Shown here piece after piece: positions 48,101-58,711 of a stretch of DNA of 64,000 nucleotides; position 1 is the stretch's first letter, and the number at the start of each line of letters is the position of its first letter. The notes beneath the pieces were generated by a model. That model saw nothing but the letters and a program-made list of their open reading frames with translations. It did no database searches and had not been told where the DNA came from. The stretch lies in contig JAYKAV010003443.1 of the NCBI GenBank assembly GCA_035582835.1, positions 1,054,588 to 1,118,587 on the forward strand, in the 5' to 3' direction. The stretch comes from Phoebastria nigripes (Eukaryota; Chordata; Aves; Procellariiformes; Diomedeidae). A program made the translations under genes and the position numbers.

Positions 48101-49215
48101 TTATTTGAGAAGTGCCCTGGTTTCCAGTTTTGTCTCCACTGAGGTTGTTTACAGAGTTGTGCTACAGCTCTGCTAAGGGAAAAATAGCTGAGTTTTCAAC
48201 ATGCAATCTATATGATCATCACTTTCTCATGTATCTCAGGCCCTTAATTAAAAAACGTCTTGTCAGAAAATTAAAACACCCTAAACCATTATTTTTCTCT
48301 GCTGTAAACGTAAAATGCTTAAACCATGTTCAGTAACAAGGCTTCATGTCAGCACTGGCAGAGTCCCTGGTAAACAATTAACTGCTGGACAGAGAGGAAG
48401 ACACCTTGTATGCACTAATTTGCACATAGTCCTGTTAGTCCCATTGACACTTCACTAAGAGCTGTGAATTGATTTCCTTGAACCATACAGTAGGCTCTGT
48501 GTCACAAATGTAAAATAGATATATAGCATATGCATTCACATGATCTCTCCAAGTTATCTTAACCCTTAGAGTCCTCAGGGCAACTGGAACTGAAATTGCG
48601 TATCAGGTTAACCCTTACCTACTGCACTCCTCCTCACTTCAACGTATTTCTGTCTCTCTTTGGAAGCCGATTCAGAGAAGTAGGAGTCACTCCAAGAACT
48701 TAAATTGTGTATCAGAAAGTCCAGTAATCCTCTCTGCTTTTATGAAATTAAACATCCAATAAACCTGTGTAAAAGAATATGCTATATTTGAGTGCTTCCT
48801 ATAATGTCAGATAACAGTATATGGCTGCAGTTAATTTACCAGATTTGAATTGTATAAGGCATTTCTCAGTGCATATGAAAGGAAAATTCCTGTTGAAATC
48901 AGTGGAAGTTTTATTTAAGAAATACTTGCTGGGATTCAAAATCCCTTACGAGATTGATTCCATAGGACTTGGCTTCAAAACCCCCTTCTCCCTTCAGATC
49001 AAAATTCCACTATTTCAGAGTAAGGTTGAGACAGATAATATTCAACACACAGCACTTGACTATGCCAAAAGATAGCTAATACCATGGAGAAAATAAGTAG
49101 CTGGAGCAAAAGGAAATATGGACTAAGTAGAAAAAGAAATGCTGAAGTATGTTCTAATGGTGTGATTCTGAATAAAGCTCTCTCAGAAGAGTATTGAAAC
49201 AAAAACAATGAAAGC
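42141..49215. other. No gene recognised
   Basis: AT-rich unique sequence. A purine-rich patch at about 45835-45960 yields a Lys/Arg/Glu-rich translation in the frame 45761-46027, which reflects composition and not a protein family. A short copy of a dispersed GTTGAAATCAGTGG motif occurs at 48885-48914. Confidence 0.5.
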
Positions 49216-49271
49216 AAAAAAACCCCAACAAACAAAACCAAGCCAAGAAGGTTTTGTTCTGGGGTTTTTTT
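49216..49271. repeat. Imperfect inverted repeat (A/C-rich versus T/G-rich)
   Basis: The left arm AAAAAAACCCC ... CAAAACC (49216-49238) is complementary, with two or three differences, to GGTTTTGTTCTGGGGTTTTT (49250-49271). The spacer is about 11 bp. The arms could fold into a stem of about 22 bp. No transposase, terminal duplication or miRNA hallmark was recognised. Confidence 0.7.
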
Positions 49272-49881
49272 GTTTTGGTTTTGGTTTTTTATTTTTTCAG
49301 AAATGATTGATGAATTTTAGATGCCATCTCATTTTTTCCTCATCCATCACTCGCTAACCCTGCAAACCAAACAAATTCTTTCCTACACCCTGGTCCAGCT
49401 CCCAGAGCCCCAAAGCTATGATGTTTGCTAGACACAGCTTCAGGTAGGCCTCAAATCACCATGTCTTCTTTTCTACCTTTCATTCTCAGGAGAGACAAAT
49501 GACCTTCCAAGGCTCTCAATTTAATGACAGCATACCCTTAACCAAGCAGAGAGCAGAGAACAGCACTTGGATCTGCTAGCCCATACATCCAAATTTGGTC
49601 TTTTTCAAGTCCACACCAACCTTGGTGGCTCATTAAATAGTATATATTGTCTGACCTCGTGGAATATCAGAAATGACAGTATTTTAAAAATACCAACAAT
49701 GCAACAGAGACTGGCAAAAATACTGAGCTCAGATTTAGATTTGGATTTTGGAAATTGACGTGCACTGGTACGAAAGCTTAGATATTGGCCAGAGGTTACA
49801 AGGTTAGCCATCCTACAGCTTTTTTAATTCAGCTTCATTTTCTTGCAAGAAAGGGTCATATTTATTGGTTACCGATAACGT
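49272..49881. other. No gene recognised
   Basis: T/G-rich low-complexity sequence (GTTTTGGTTTTGG) continues to about 49300, then unique sequence with short frames on both strands. Confidence 0.4.
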
Positions 49882-50021
49882 GTCATAGAATCATTGGACA
49901 GGACCTCCTCCGGTCCTCTAGTCCAACACTTCTGCTCAAGCAGGGTCAGCTAGAGCAGGTCGTCAGGACTGTGTCCAGGTTTTCAACATCCCTACAGACA
50001 GAGACCCCACGACCTCTCTGG
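49882..50021 (-). mobile_element. CR1 LINE, 3'-end fragment
   Basis: On the plus strand it starts TCATAGAATCATTGGACAGG (reverse of the CR1 terminal octamer and 3' end). It continues GGTCCTCTAGTCCAACAC, GCTCAAGCAGGGTCAGCTAG, CTGTGTCCAGGTTTTCAACA and ends GACCCCACGACCTCTCTGG. This is the 3' UTR and ORF2 tail of an octamer-bearing avian CR1 in minus orientation, from a subfamily with the GGACCTTC/GTCCTCT motif and different from the copy at 28726. About 140 bp remain. The 114-codon plus frame at 49785-50129 runs through it by chance. Confidence 0.9.
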
Positions 50022-51589
50022 CTGTCATCTTCCATCTTTTTTCCACCAAATTACTTTAGAAAGATGTACAGTGAGCAACATGTAGCAACCCAGTATCGTC
50101 TCAATAGTTTTCATCACCAGTGTATATGATTATTCCTGAAGATTGTTGTACATTTGATTCCTGATTCCAGACCCTTTCTTGAAGAACAAAGCTCAAATGC
50201 GTACAATATCTCACAACGTCTACATCCTATTTGATGTTAAGCTATTATTTATGATGAGACTCTGAGAATAAAATGTAAGAACCTTTAAAAAACATATTTC
50301 GACCCTTCTTTCCCTTCCCCCTCCCTGCAGCATTTTTGCCAGTCCCCAGATGAACACTTTCAGATCAGACACAGTTCTTCATACAGATTTTGAGGAAGCA
50401 TTAGTAGACCAGAAAGAGACTGTGAAGAGAGGGAATGATTTGAGCTGCCCTGAAGGATATGATGATAATTTCCAGTATGACCTCCTACAATGCCAAATTC
50501 CTTGCATTCCAGCAACTTTTCACAGAAAGAAAGGGAAACTGAGAAAGGGCACACTCTGGATTTTGCTGTCTTCATGGGGGTAGTAACTAACTGTTCTTGG
50601 AGCTTTCTTTCCCATCTCTACAGAATACCAAAATCAACAAAAGATACCCAGATTTTGAAGCAGGAGAACAAGCTCATAAAATGGAAGAATTCATTCAAGA
50701 AATGGGAGACTTTCTTTTTGGTTTGGACTTGGCAAAAGGAACAGCTGTATTTATGACAGAGGAAGGTTTACATTTATAGCTGAGGAAAATGTGAAAAACA
50801 TAAAGAAATTTACTACTACAAATACCATATAATCCAATCTTGCTCCCAGTTGAAGTCAATTGGAGTTTTGTCATTGGAAGTAGGACCAAGTCATTTCCAA
50901 ACAAGTGACACAGGTCCTTCTTTCCTATTCATTCAGTAGGAGAAATGTTGCAAATACATACTTTCCTGCCTGAAAACCATTTACAAATATATGTTTTGGA
51001 CCACTGGCTGGTCAATTTGAGGACCTCAGTGTAAGTCATTTTTCACTGTTGAAAAGAAACTGCCATCAGAGAGACAAGATATCTGCAATTCATTGACTTA
51101 ACACTATGTAGGTATTCTAACCTATGCCATATGAGTTCCTCGTTATTCTTAAACTAATCTATATTCAACCGGCAACTCGTAATTCTGGAAAGCATTAAAT
51201 CCTCCTGCACTGTTTTCAGTAATAGTTGTCCTAACACTCTGGCTAGAAGACCTTCAATTGACTCACCTTGGTGGATTCATCCCAACATGATTTTATTATG
51301 CAACTGCAAAAACAGGTGTATATGATAACATTCTGACAATGAACAAATGTGGGTGTAGTATAATTTTTTTTTTTTTAAATTACAGATGGACTAGCCAGAC
51401 TAAGTTTTCATAAAACTTATTTTGTAGAAAAAGGAAATAGTATTGGATCTCAGTGCAGAATTAAGCACTATGGCACATAGGAAAATATCAGTTTAGGAAA
51501 TATGCAGAATAGTTAGAAGAATTGTAAGATGGGTAAGGAACTGGGTGAAGTGGAGATAATAAAGGTTGCATTAAAAGCTGGGTCTAGAG
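50022..51589. other. No gene recognised; one old repeat piece
   Basis: Unique AT-rich sequence apart from the repeat-like motif at 50831-50892. Frames at 50350-50904 overlap each other on both strands and show no domain. Confidence 0.45.
50831..50892. repeat. Fragment of an ancient amniote repeat
   Basis: TTGCTCCCAGTTGAAGTCAA then TTGGAGTTTTGTCATTGGAA and TAGGACCAAG match the ordered motif 'CTCCCATTGAAGTCAATGGGAGTTTTGCCATTGACTTCAATGGGAGCAGGATCAGGCCC' (given here in pieces as remembered: CTCCCATTGAAGTCAA, TGGGAGTTTTGCCATTG, GCAGGATCAGGC) found widely in turtles, crocodilians and birds. The family name is uncertain to me. Confidence 0.5.
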
Positions 51590-52465
51590 GGATGTTTCTG
51601 ATACGGTTCTTCAAGGATCACTCTTGTGAACAATCTTACACATTATTTTCATTAATTATCCTGACAGAAAAAGTAGAAGTATGTTGATAAATTTCCTGAT
51701 GATGCAAACACAAGATGCACTGTAAATTCAAGGAGTATTATACAAGGCAAAAGGAGCATTTTGAGATGTGAAGTTATAGAAAAGGGATGAAATGCTATAG
51801 TAAAAAGCATAAGGTCATGCAGTTATGGACTAATAATAGTTCCTGTTTCATACTGTGAATTTTTCAGCTAGAAATAACAGAAAGATACAGACGTCTATCA
51901 ACAAGCCACCAATGCAGGGAAGCTATAAAAAAGCTAACTGTAGTTCTGCTGCCTCAAGAAAGGTATTTCCACAAAAATAGGGAAGTGTTTATGTCATGTA
52001 TGAAACACTGCTGCGTCCTTGCCTGCAATGCTCTATGTTTCTTGTCACAAATGTTGAAGAAGATGAACTCATATTGAAACAGAGACCTTTTTCAGTAAGG
52101 TGTCTTACCATCTAACAAAGGTAAGGGCTCTAGGATAGTTTGGTGGTGAATCTACCTGTGAATACTAAATAAAAGATCTTATCTTGCTTATTCATAGGTA
52201 CTAGGCTCAGCAATATCCATTTGTCCTGAGGAAATTCCCTATGCAGGTAAACATCATAGAAAGATATTTACTATATGGCATGCTATTCGCATAAGACGAA
52301 AATGGATATTTACTGGCTGCTAATACAAGTAAGGTTAGGAATAAGAAAAGTTTTCTCGGAATAGAACAGTGTGATACTGAAGCAGCATTCCTATATCAGC
52401 AGTGGAAGACAATCCTCCTGCTTGAAGATGGAGTCTGATGAAAGTATGAAAAAGGCCTTAGGACA
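51590..52465 (+). mobile_element. Ancient CR1-type LINE, about 0.9 kb of decayed ORF2
   Basis: In order on the plus strand: ACGGTTCTTCAAGGATCACT (QGS/FFKD-type region), AAAAAGTAGAAGTATGTTGA, AATTTCCTGATGATGCAAAC (remnant of the F-A-D-D catalytic box, now F-P-D-D), GAGTATTATACAAGGC, AAGGTCATGCAGTTATGGAC, AGGTATTTCCACAAAAATAG, GAAGATGAACTCATATTGAA, AATGGATATTTACTGGCTGC and GAAGATGGAGTCTGATGAAA. These all match successive blocks of the old amniote CR1 ORF2. Frameshifts and stops are present throughout, so it is long dead. Part of the 106-codon frame at 52371-52691 is a leftover of this sequence. The 5' and 3' limits are approximate. Confidence 0.8.
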
Positions 52466-55400
52466 AATTAGCTTGCCATTACAGAAACTGGGAATTACAT
52501 CTGCAAATAAATGTCCGATGTACTTCTATAGTCCATACCGTTACACTACACACACACTTCTTTTTATTCACAAACACATACTACTACCTAATTTTTTCCC
52601 TGATTTAGTATTTATTAATTCTAATTTAAGGCTACAAAGGGAAATAAAACATTCTTATTTCCTCCTTTCCTTAGGAGAATCATCCAAATAAATCACAAAG
52701 ACAATGTTTATAGAGCAACTTTGATTCTGAAGACCGACAGTGGTTTAGGTTTTGACACCCTTGAACGCAGTTATTGCTAAGCTGTGGAACAACAACTGGA
52801 TAGCACTAGACACACTGTAAAAAAGAATGAGGTCTTATTCAGTTTTATTAGAGTGCCTAAGGAAAATAATTTTTATGGAACTTCTTATTTCTCCACAGGG
52901 TGATAAGAGTCCTGGTTTTTAAGAAACCAAACAAAACTTTCCGCATTGCCTGTAACCTTAAGAGATATTTTTTCCCACCTATCTGTAGCTCAGAAAAATT
53001 AATAAGTTGCATTGACACTTCTAGGATACAGTTCTGTGGTTCTTGGCATTCTAGATAATTTAAATCCGATGCAAACACATTAAATCTGAGCCATCTATTA
53101 CCTTGCATTTTTAATTACTTTCTTGCACATGTTAAAATGAATGGCACTTTAGGGACTAGTTAAAATTGGCCACTCCATTTGTAATGTATGGTAGAATAAT
53201 ACATTTTAAAAGCCTATTAGTATGTCAAGGTCTAGTCATACACAGACCATACATTTAAATAACAGGTACATTTTTATAAAAATCAATGTCTGTCCCACAG
53301 CCCAATATTAAAAATAGGTAGTTAATAATGAACTTTCTTTTTTAATGTCAGGTTTTTTTTAGTATATTTCTCCAGCTCAGATACTGGCTGAAAGTACCAA
53401 CAGAACTATTACCGCTGTGCCTAATAACAACAGCAGACAACACTTTCAGGAACAGGCATTTGATTAGTCATTAATGAGAACCAGCTCGTAACAGTCTTAA
53501 TCTCTGAAGTCTAAAGATTCTGTGAGGTTTAAAAATGGAGGAGGACTTCCAAAAATCATTAAATGTGAATGAATGTTTTGACCTTGCAATAGTCAAGCAC
53601 TCAGTGCACTGTTAAGTATTACTATGCAAGTGGCACTAACAAGTCTAGCAGAAGCTATTGATGTGCATGTAGTTAAGCACGTGCTTAAAAACACTGAATC
53701 ATGGCCCAGATGTGGAGACCATCTATGTGCTGCTACTTTGACGAATTATACTGTCAACATTTCGAGAATATTTTTTTTTTCAATGGTTTTCAGCAGAAAA
53801 CAAAAAATCCACTATCTCTGGAGAAGTCTGAATTTCTTTATCTCCCATATTCCACTGGACTACATGACTGCAAGTTTTCTACACATCATAGAACAGTAAA
53901 AATCTAATAGGATCTATACTTACACTGATCTCCTTTGCTGTAAACTGTCACTGTTCCCTATATATTAAAGTGCATCTAAAAGAGCGCTTTTCTTCTTTTT
54001 GATATGCTGTTACACCTGTATGTATTTCNGCAATGGTAGTTGTTTGAAAATACAAAAACTCTGACACTTCAACCTTCTTGATCAATATTCCTTTCTAAAT
54101 ATTTTTAATAGATGAAGTGAAATAAATTAAATTGCATTGAAATAAATGCTCTTTAATGCAGAAATCATATCGAGCATTCTTAGAACAGGATCACATTATT
54201 ATCTGAAGATACTTTTCCCTGTTACTGCCACTGCTATTTAGTTTCTGACCTCCATCCTGTTTAATTGTTTCAGAGTTTGAATACATGTCTGAAGAAAAAT
54301 GGAGGATCTTAATCCCTTCTGGGCAGCTCATTGTTTCAAAACTTTTTTAAATGCGACACTTCAAGAATCTTTGCGAGAGCCAAGAATTTTCTGAGCTCTG
54401 CAAAAATGAGTATTATGAAAAAGGAAGAAAGAAGAGGTGACTGAGCCTCAGCCAAAAGTAATATTATTAAAGAAATCTTTATAGACCTGACTGGCCGATT
54501 CATCCTGTTCTGGAGACTATAGCCTTGTTCCACTCTGGCANAGCCTCCTACCTGACCACACGTTATTCTTTGGTCCTCATCCAAACCCCGCTGATGGACA
54601 CAGGAGCCTCTCCGGGGAGCTGAGTGCACTTTGGATCGCAGCATAAAAACACCAGTCAGACAATTTTAAAGGCTTGCTGAATAAGGCATTACCTTCAGAA
54701 ACGAATTTGTGGCTGAAGATTTCAGACACTAATGAACCATTCTTTTATATTTTAAGACAGTAAAAATATGGCTTGTCCTGTCCTGCGTTTAACATTTGAA
54801 GTATTTTGTCATTTAGTTTTATTTATGTGAAGAACTGAGGCTCAAGATGAAAATGCTTCTGAAAAATGGGAATAGTTGGATCCAAAATGGATTCAGGAAA
54901 TAGATTGCATTCTTGAAATAGGGAGCAGTGAGGGGTGGGAAATGGTGATTCATGAAATACTCAAGTGAAGTAGGAGCAAAAGTCTCATTTTTTGAATGGG
55001 ACGAGACCGTAAGAGACAGAGTTTTAAAGCTATTGCCAATACTTATGGAAAGAAAAATACCCAAAACTGCATAGGTGTGAAACAAGTTACTAAATTAGCT
55101 CATAGCGAAAGTAGGAGACAGTAAATGAATACGTAATTTAAGCCACACTCTGGATTATACTGGAGGATAGGTGGAATTTCCAAAAGCATTCAGCACTACT
55201 TGATTGCACAGACTTAAATCAGTAACAAAAACTTACCATCTTTGGTAGAAATAAAGCTGGTCACCCCCGAGATCTTCTGAAAAACCCATCCTTAAAGCCA
55301 GAAGTGCAACTAAGTTTGTTACTTTGCCTTAAAATGCAGTCCATATGCCTGGAAAAAATGATCTTTCTTATCGTTATTAAATATAACTTCTCTGTAAATA

Positions 55401-58261
55401 TACTTCTTGATGACAGNGAGAAGCTATCTTCGATACCATATTTGAAAGCAGTAAATTGAAAATATATTCTCTACATCGGTGATCTATTTCTAAACTAGGA
55501 AGCATACAGTGATATCTGATTATGTTATTTATAATTCTGGAAGTGTTGCTGCTTTAGTGTTTTGAAATATGGAACAGACAACCCAGGAGATTATTAAACA
55601 CTTGGATTTGAGACATTCCTGTGAACTTCAGGCAGCCAGCCAGAACTAGTGCAAGCAAATGGTAAAATGATAGGCATTTTTTAATTGCCTTAAAAACATT
55701 TGTAACCACGTAGTTAAAGGAGAATCAATGTTCGCTCTCTTGCATTATTACAGAACTTTCTGTAGTAGAAGCATCCTGATGCAGAGCTGCCCTGGGAGAT
55801 ACACAAAGGTCTTTTGTATAACCTTTTTTTGTCATATAGTAGCTTCCTTTGATATCACACAAAACACTGCCATGGACCTGCTTTATGTAACAAAAATCCC
55901 CTCTTACATTCACAAAGCCTAACACGTGTTTTCGCAGTGGTTCAGCTAGCCTCTGCCTCAGGGTTAGACGATCTCAGCCCAATTCCCAAACAAGATTTCT
56001 ACCCCAGTGAGTGACAAGTTGCCAGGCTCAATGCTTTCCTCAGACAGGCTGTCTTAAATGGAGAGTGAAAGGAGGAGGTCACATCCTGTTGCAAGAGGGA
56101 AAAGGAAGCTTGTATAGTATGTTATTCTTTCTAACAAAAAAGCCTCCCACAATCTGGCTAATGTAATCTGCTCAGATAGTACATAAGCATCCAGACCTTT
56201 TATCTTAGCTGATATAGCCAAACTAGACCTAGATAGGTCAGTAGTTCCTCCAAAAGAAATAGCAAAATATTCTTAAAGCATAAATATTGTTTAAATAGCA
56301 GTCCATTTATTTGCAGATGTAGTTTCTATCTTGTCTTGTCTCAAAATACTAGAATATGGGTGTTACAGGCTCTTGTAACCTTTGTTTCTCCCACTGTATT
56401 GTACAGTCATGAGATTTGTCAGATACTGTGACTTTAAACAAAGTCTATATGCCATTATTTCAAAGGTGGGTGAATGCAAATAAAGTGTAAAACCATGAGT
56501 GTACTATTAGCCTATTCTAAATGCTTGCCTTATTTAGCAACAGAAGGGATGGATCCNAGTGAACGGCTTGCGCTGTGATCCTCCCGTTCTTTTTTTGAAG
56601 CAAACGAGTTCTATTTATTCCCTATAACAAATTTATATAATATTATTTCAGGATAGCATTTTCAAATGCAGCTTGCACTGTTCCTTTCAGGAACAGTCTA
56701 CACCCACCTAGAGATTTTATTCATGGATATTTCACAATTATGTTATAGATTTTAACAGACAACTCACTTCACACATCAGAATAAGAGAACTGCCAGATAC
56801 AATCCTAAAGTCAGGTTGCAAATGAGCCCAAGTTCAGGCTCGGATGAAATGAAGTGCATAAGACAGACACTCTGACATCTTGCAAATCCAGATTAAGTAT
56901 GCTAGTTTGGTCAAAATAATTACTACATTAACCTTATATCTCCGATCGAGCCTGAACAGAATCTCTCCTGAGGACAGAGTTAGTCAGAGAAAAGAGGGAA
57001 AGAGAGGAAAGGATGGGCTGACTGGGGAGGCCATCAGGAAAAATGAAAAATTAATCTTCCTTAGGCATGAATATAACTGTTACCAGGAACTTGCCTGGCC
57101 AGAGCAAAGCGAAGCCTTCTCTCCTTTCCCAATACTGACTGCAAAATGCTGCAGGAAGTTTGTAACATAGAACCAGACAAGAACTTACTCTTTCCTGCTC
57201 TTTCCACAGTTGCAGTTTTCCTGCCCTGTCATTCAGCTGAAGCTGAAAGTCTTACCTGGTGCAGGAAACCATAGCCTCTCATCTACTTCCCTGGGGGTGG
57301 CCAGCCTTACCATATACTTCTGTTATCTCCTAAAACCTTCTGTGGTCCTCAAGGCCCTGCTATGGTCCAAGCACCCATTCATCAGAGAGCTACCCTAAAA
57401 GATTTACTGGGCTTTTCCAAGTTACGAAGCTGGAAGTCTTTGACTGCTACCGTACCTGCACTGACAAGGTCCCATCTCCACAGTTCTCCACAGAGAACAC
57501 CCAGATCTTGGCAGTTTCTGAGGCTGTGACCTCTTCATCTTTATGGGCTGAGGTGTCCTGGCCAGAGCCACTGATAATGCTAAATAATGTGCATTATTTG
57601 TATTTAGATAAACANTAAGGAATTCTTTAGAAAAATATTTTGAGCATTGGCTCAAAGAAGAGGCCACACAAATGTGTTCACCAACTCCAAGGCATGCTTT
57701 TCCCCAAAATCTCCAACCCAGCTATTGACAAACAGTGGCTAGAAAACTGAGCACGGTCTGTTCTAGCTCAGTTGCAAAGCAGCCTGTAGTTAAGTTCACA
57801 AGAAACCAGTGAGGGCAACTGGGCAGAGGGGGCCATGTCTGGTGAGAAGAACGGTTCCTGCACAGGGCTGGTGCGAGCATCACGTGTGAGAGGAAACTGG
57901 CCTCTGGTGAAAACTATTTATAGAGGTCAGCCTGAAAAAGCACTAGCTATATATTAATGACATACTACTCCCTGTAGTTTCTGAGTGCCTGACTTTCTCC
58001 TGAAGCTTTCTTCTTTGTTCTCACCTGACTTCTAAAAGGGCAAGGTGAGTCCCGAACAGGGGCTGACGAACAGCCTGACTTTACTCTCTAATGCATGAAG
58101 CAGGTGCTCCAGGGTGCTGCCTGTTCCAAACTCAGCATCTCATTTGTTATAAACTAACACAAAACTCCTCTGGGCACGCTGGACCCAAATAATTCCTTAA
58201 AACACTAAATGAATAAAGACAGCTTTAGTACATAAAATACTGTTTTTACTTAAGGTGAAGA
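52466..58261. other. No gene recognised
   Basis: AT-rich unique sequence. Open frames (up to 102 codons at 54336-54644 minus, which contains an ambiguous base at 54541) carry no motif. Ambiguous bases also lie near 54029, 55418, 56556 and 57616. Confidence 0.5.
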
Positions 58262-58445
58262 GATGGAAAAGGTCTGACATTTAGTCTCACGTGACCTTTA
58301 TCAAGGACAGTACAGAGCATACAGGTTTTGCCTTAATAACTTGCTGTAGTCAGGAGTCTTTGACTTTGATAAAGGTCAGTCAGGTCCAAAATGTTGGGTC
58401 ATTTTCAGTTACCCTGATCTGAAATAAAAAAGGCATTCTTATTAG
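58262..58445. mobile_element. Possible Penelope-like element remnant with hammerhead-like motifs
   Basis: Two inverted blocks share the 13-mer TTGATAAAGGTCA: minus strand at 58292-58304 and plus strand at 58366-58378. The minus copy continues CGTGAGACTAAATGTCAGAC, with GGTC/GACT able to pair around a six-base loop. The plus copy continues GTCAGGTCCAAAATGTTGG, then TCATTTTC and GAAATAAAAAAGG. The layout 'TGATNAAGG-stem-GAAAC-GTTGG-AATAAA' resembles the hammerhead-ribozyme end of Penelope-like retroelements (core CTGATGA and GAAAC). In both copies the core bases equivalent to G8 and G12 are replaced, so cleavage is not expected. Family assignment is tentative. It could instead be another foldback repeat. 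Confidence 0.4.
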
Positions 58446-58670
58446 TACAGTTGTCCTCACTTGTAGCATTACTAAAAAAACATCATTTCGTTCCAGGAGG
58501 AACTTTTTATGTTATTCTGTATCAAACATAGTCTTTTCTACTGTGCCTGTTTAACTCTGCAAAGCTCTCTTCTCTGACCAAATATGCTGGCCTCTGATCA
58601 GGGAGATCATGTGAGCTCCACTGACGTGAGTAAACAGAAACAAATGGTGGAGCAGAAAGCTACGGTTCTT

Positions 58671-58674
<4 letters not shown>
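58446..58674. other. No gene recognised
   Basis: A short unique stretch between the inverted-repeat element and the poly-T run. Confidence 0.4.

Positions 58675-58707
<33 letters not shown>
58675..58707. repeat. Poly-T run, 33 bases
   Basis: An uninterrupted T33 run (poly-A on the minus strand). No processed-gene sequence was recognised on its 5' side in minus orientation (58708 upward). Most simply a mononucleotide microsatellite. Confidence 0.95.

Positions 58708-58711
<4 letters not shown>

Noticed and set aside
49785..50129. 114-codon plus-strand open frame
   Set aside because: It runs through a minus-strand CR1 3' fragment and has no protein motif.
52371..52691. 106-codon plus-strand frame
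   Set aside because: Its first part is decayed CR1 ORF2 sequence and the rest is AT-rich unique sequence without a motif.
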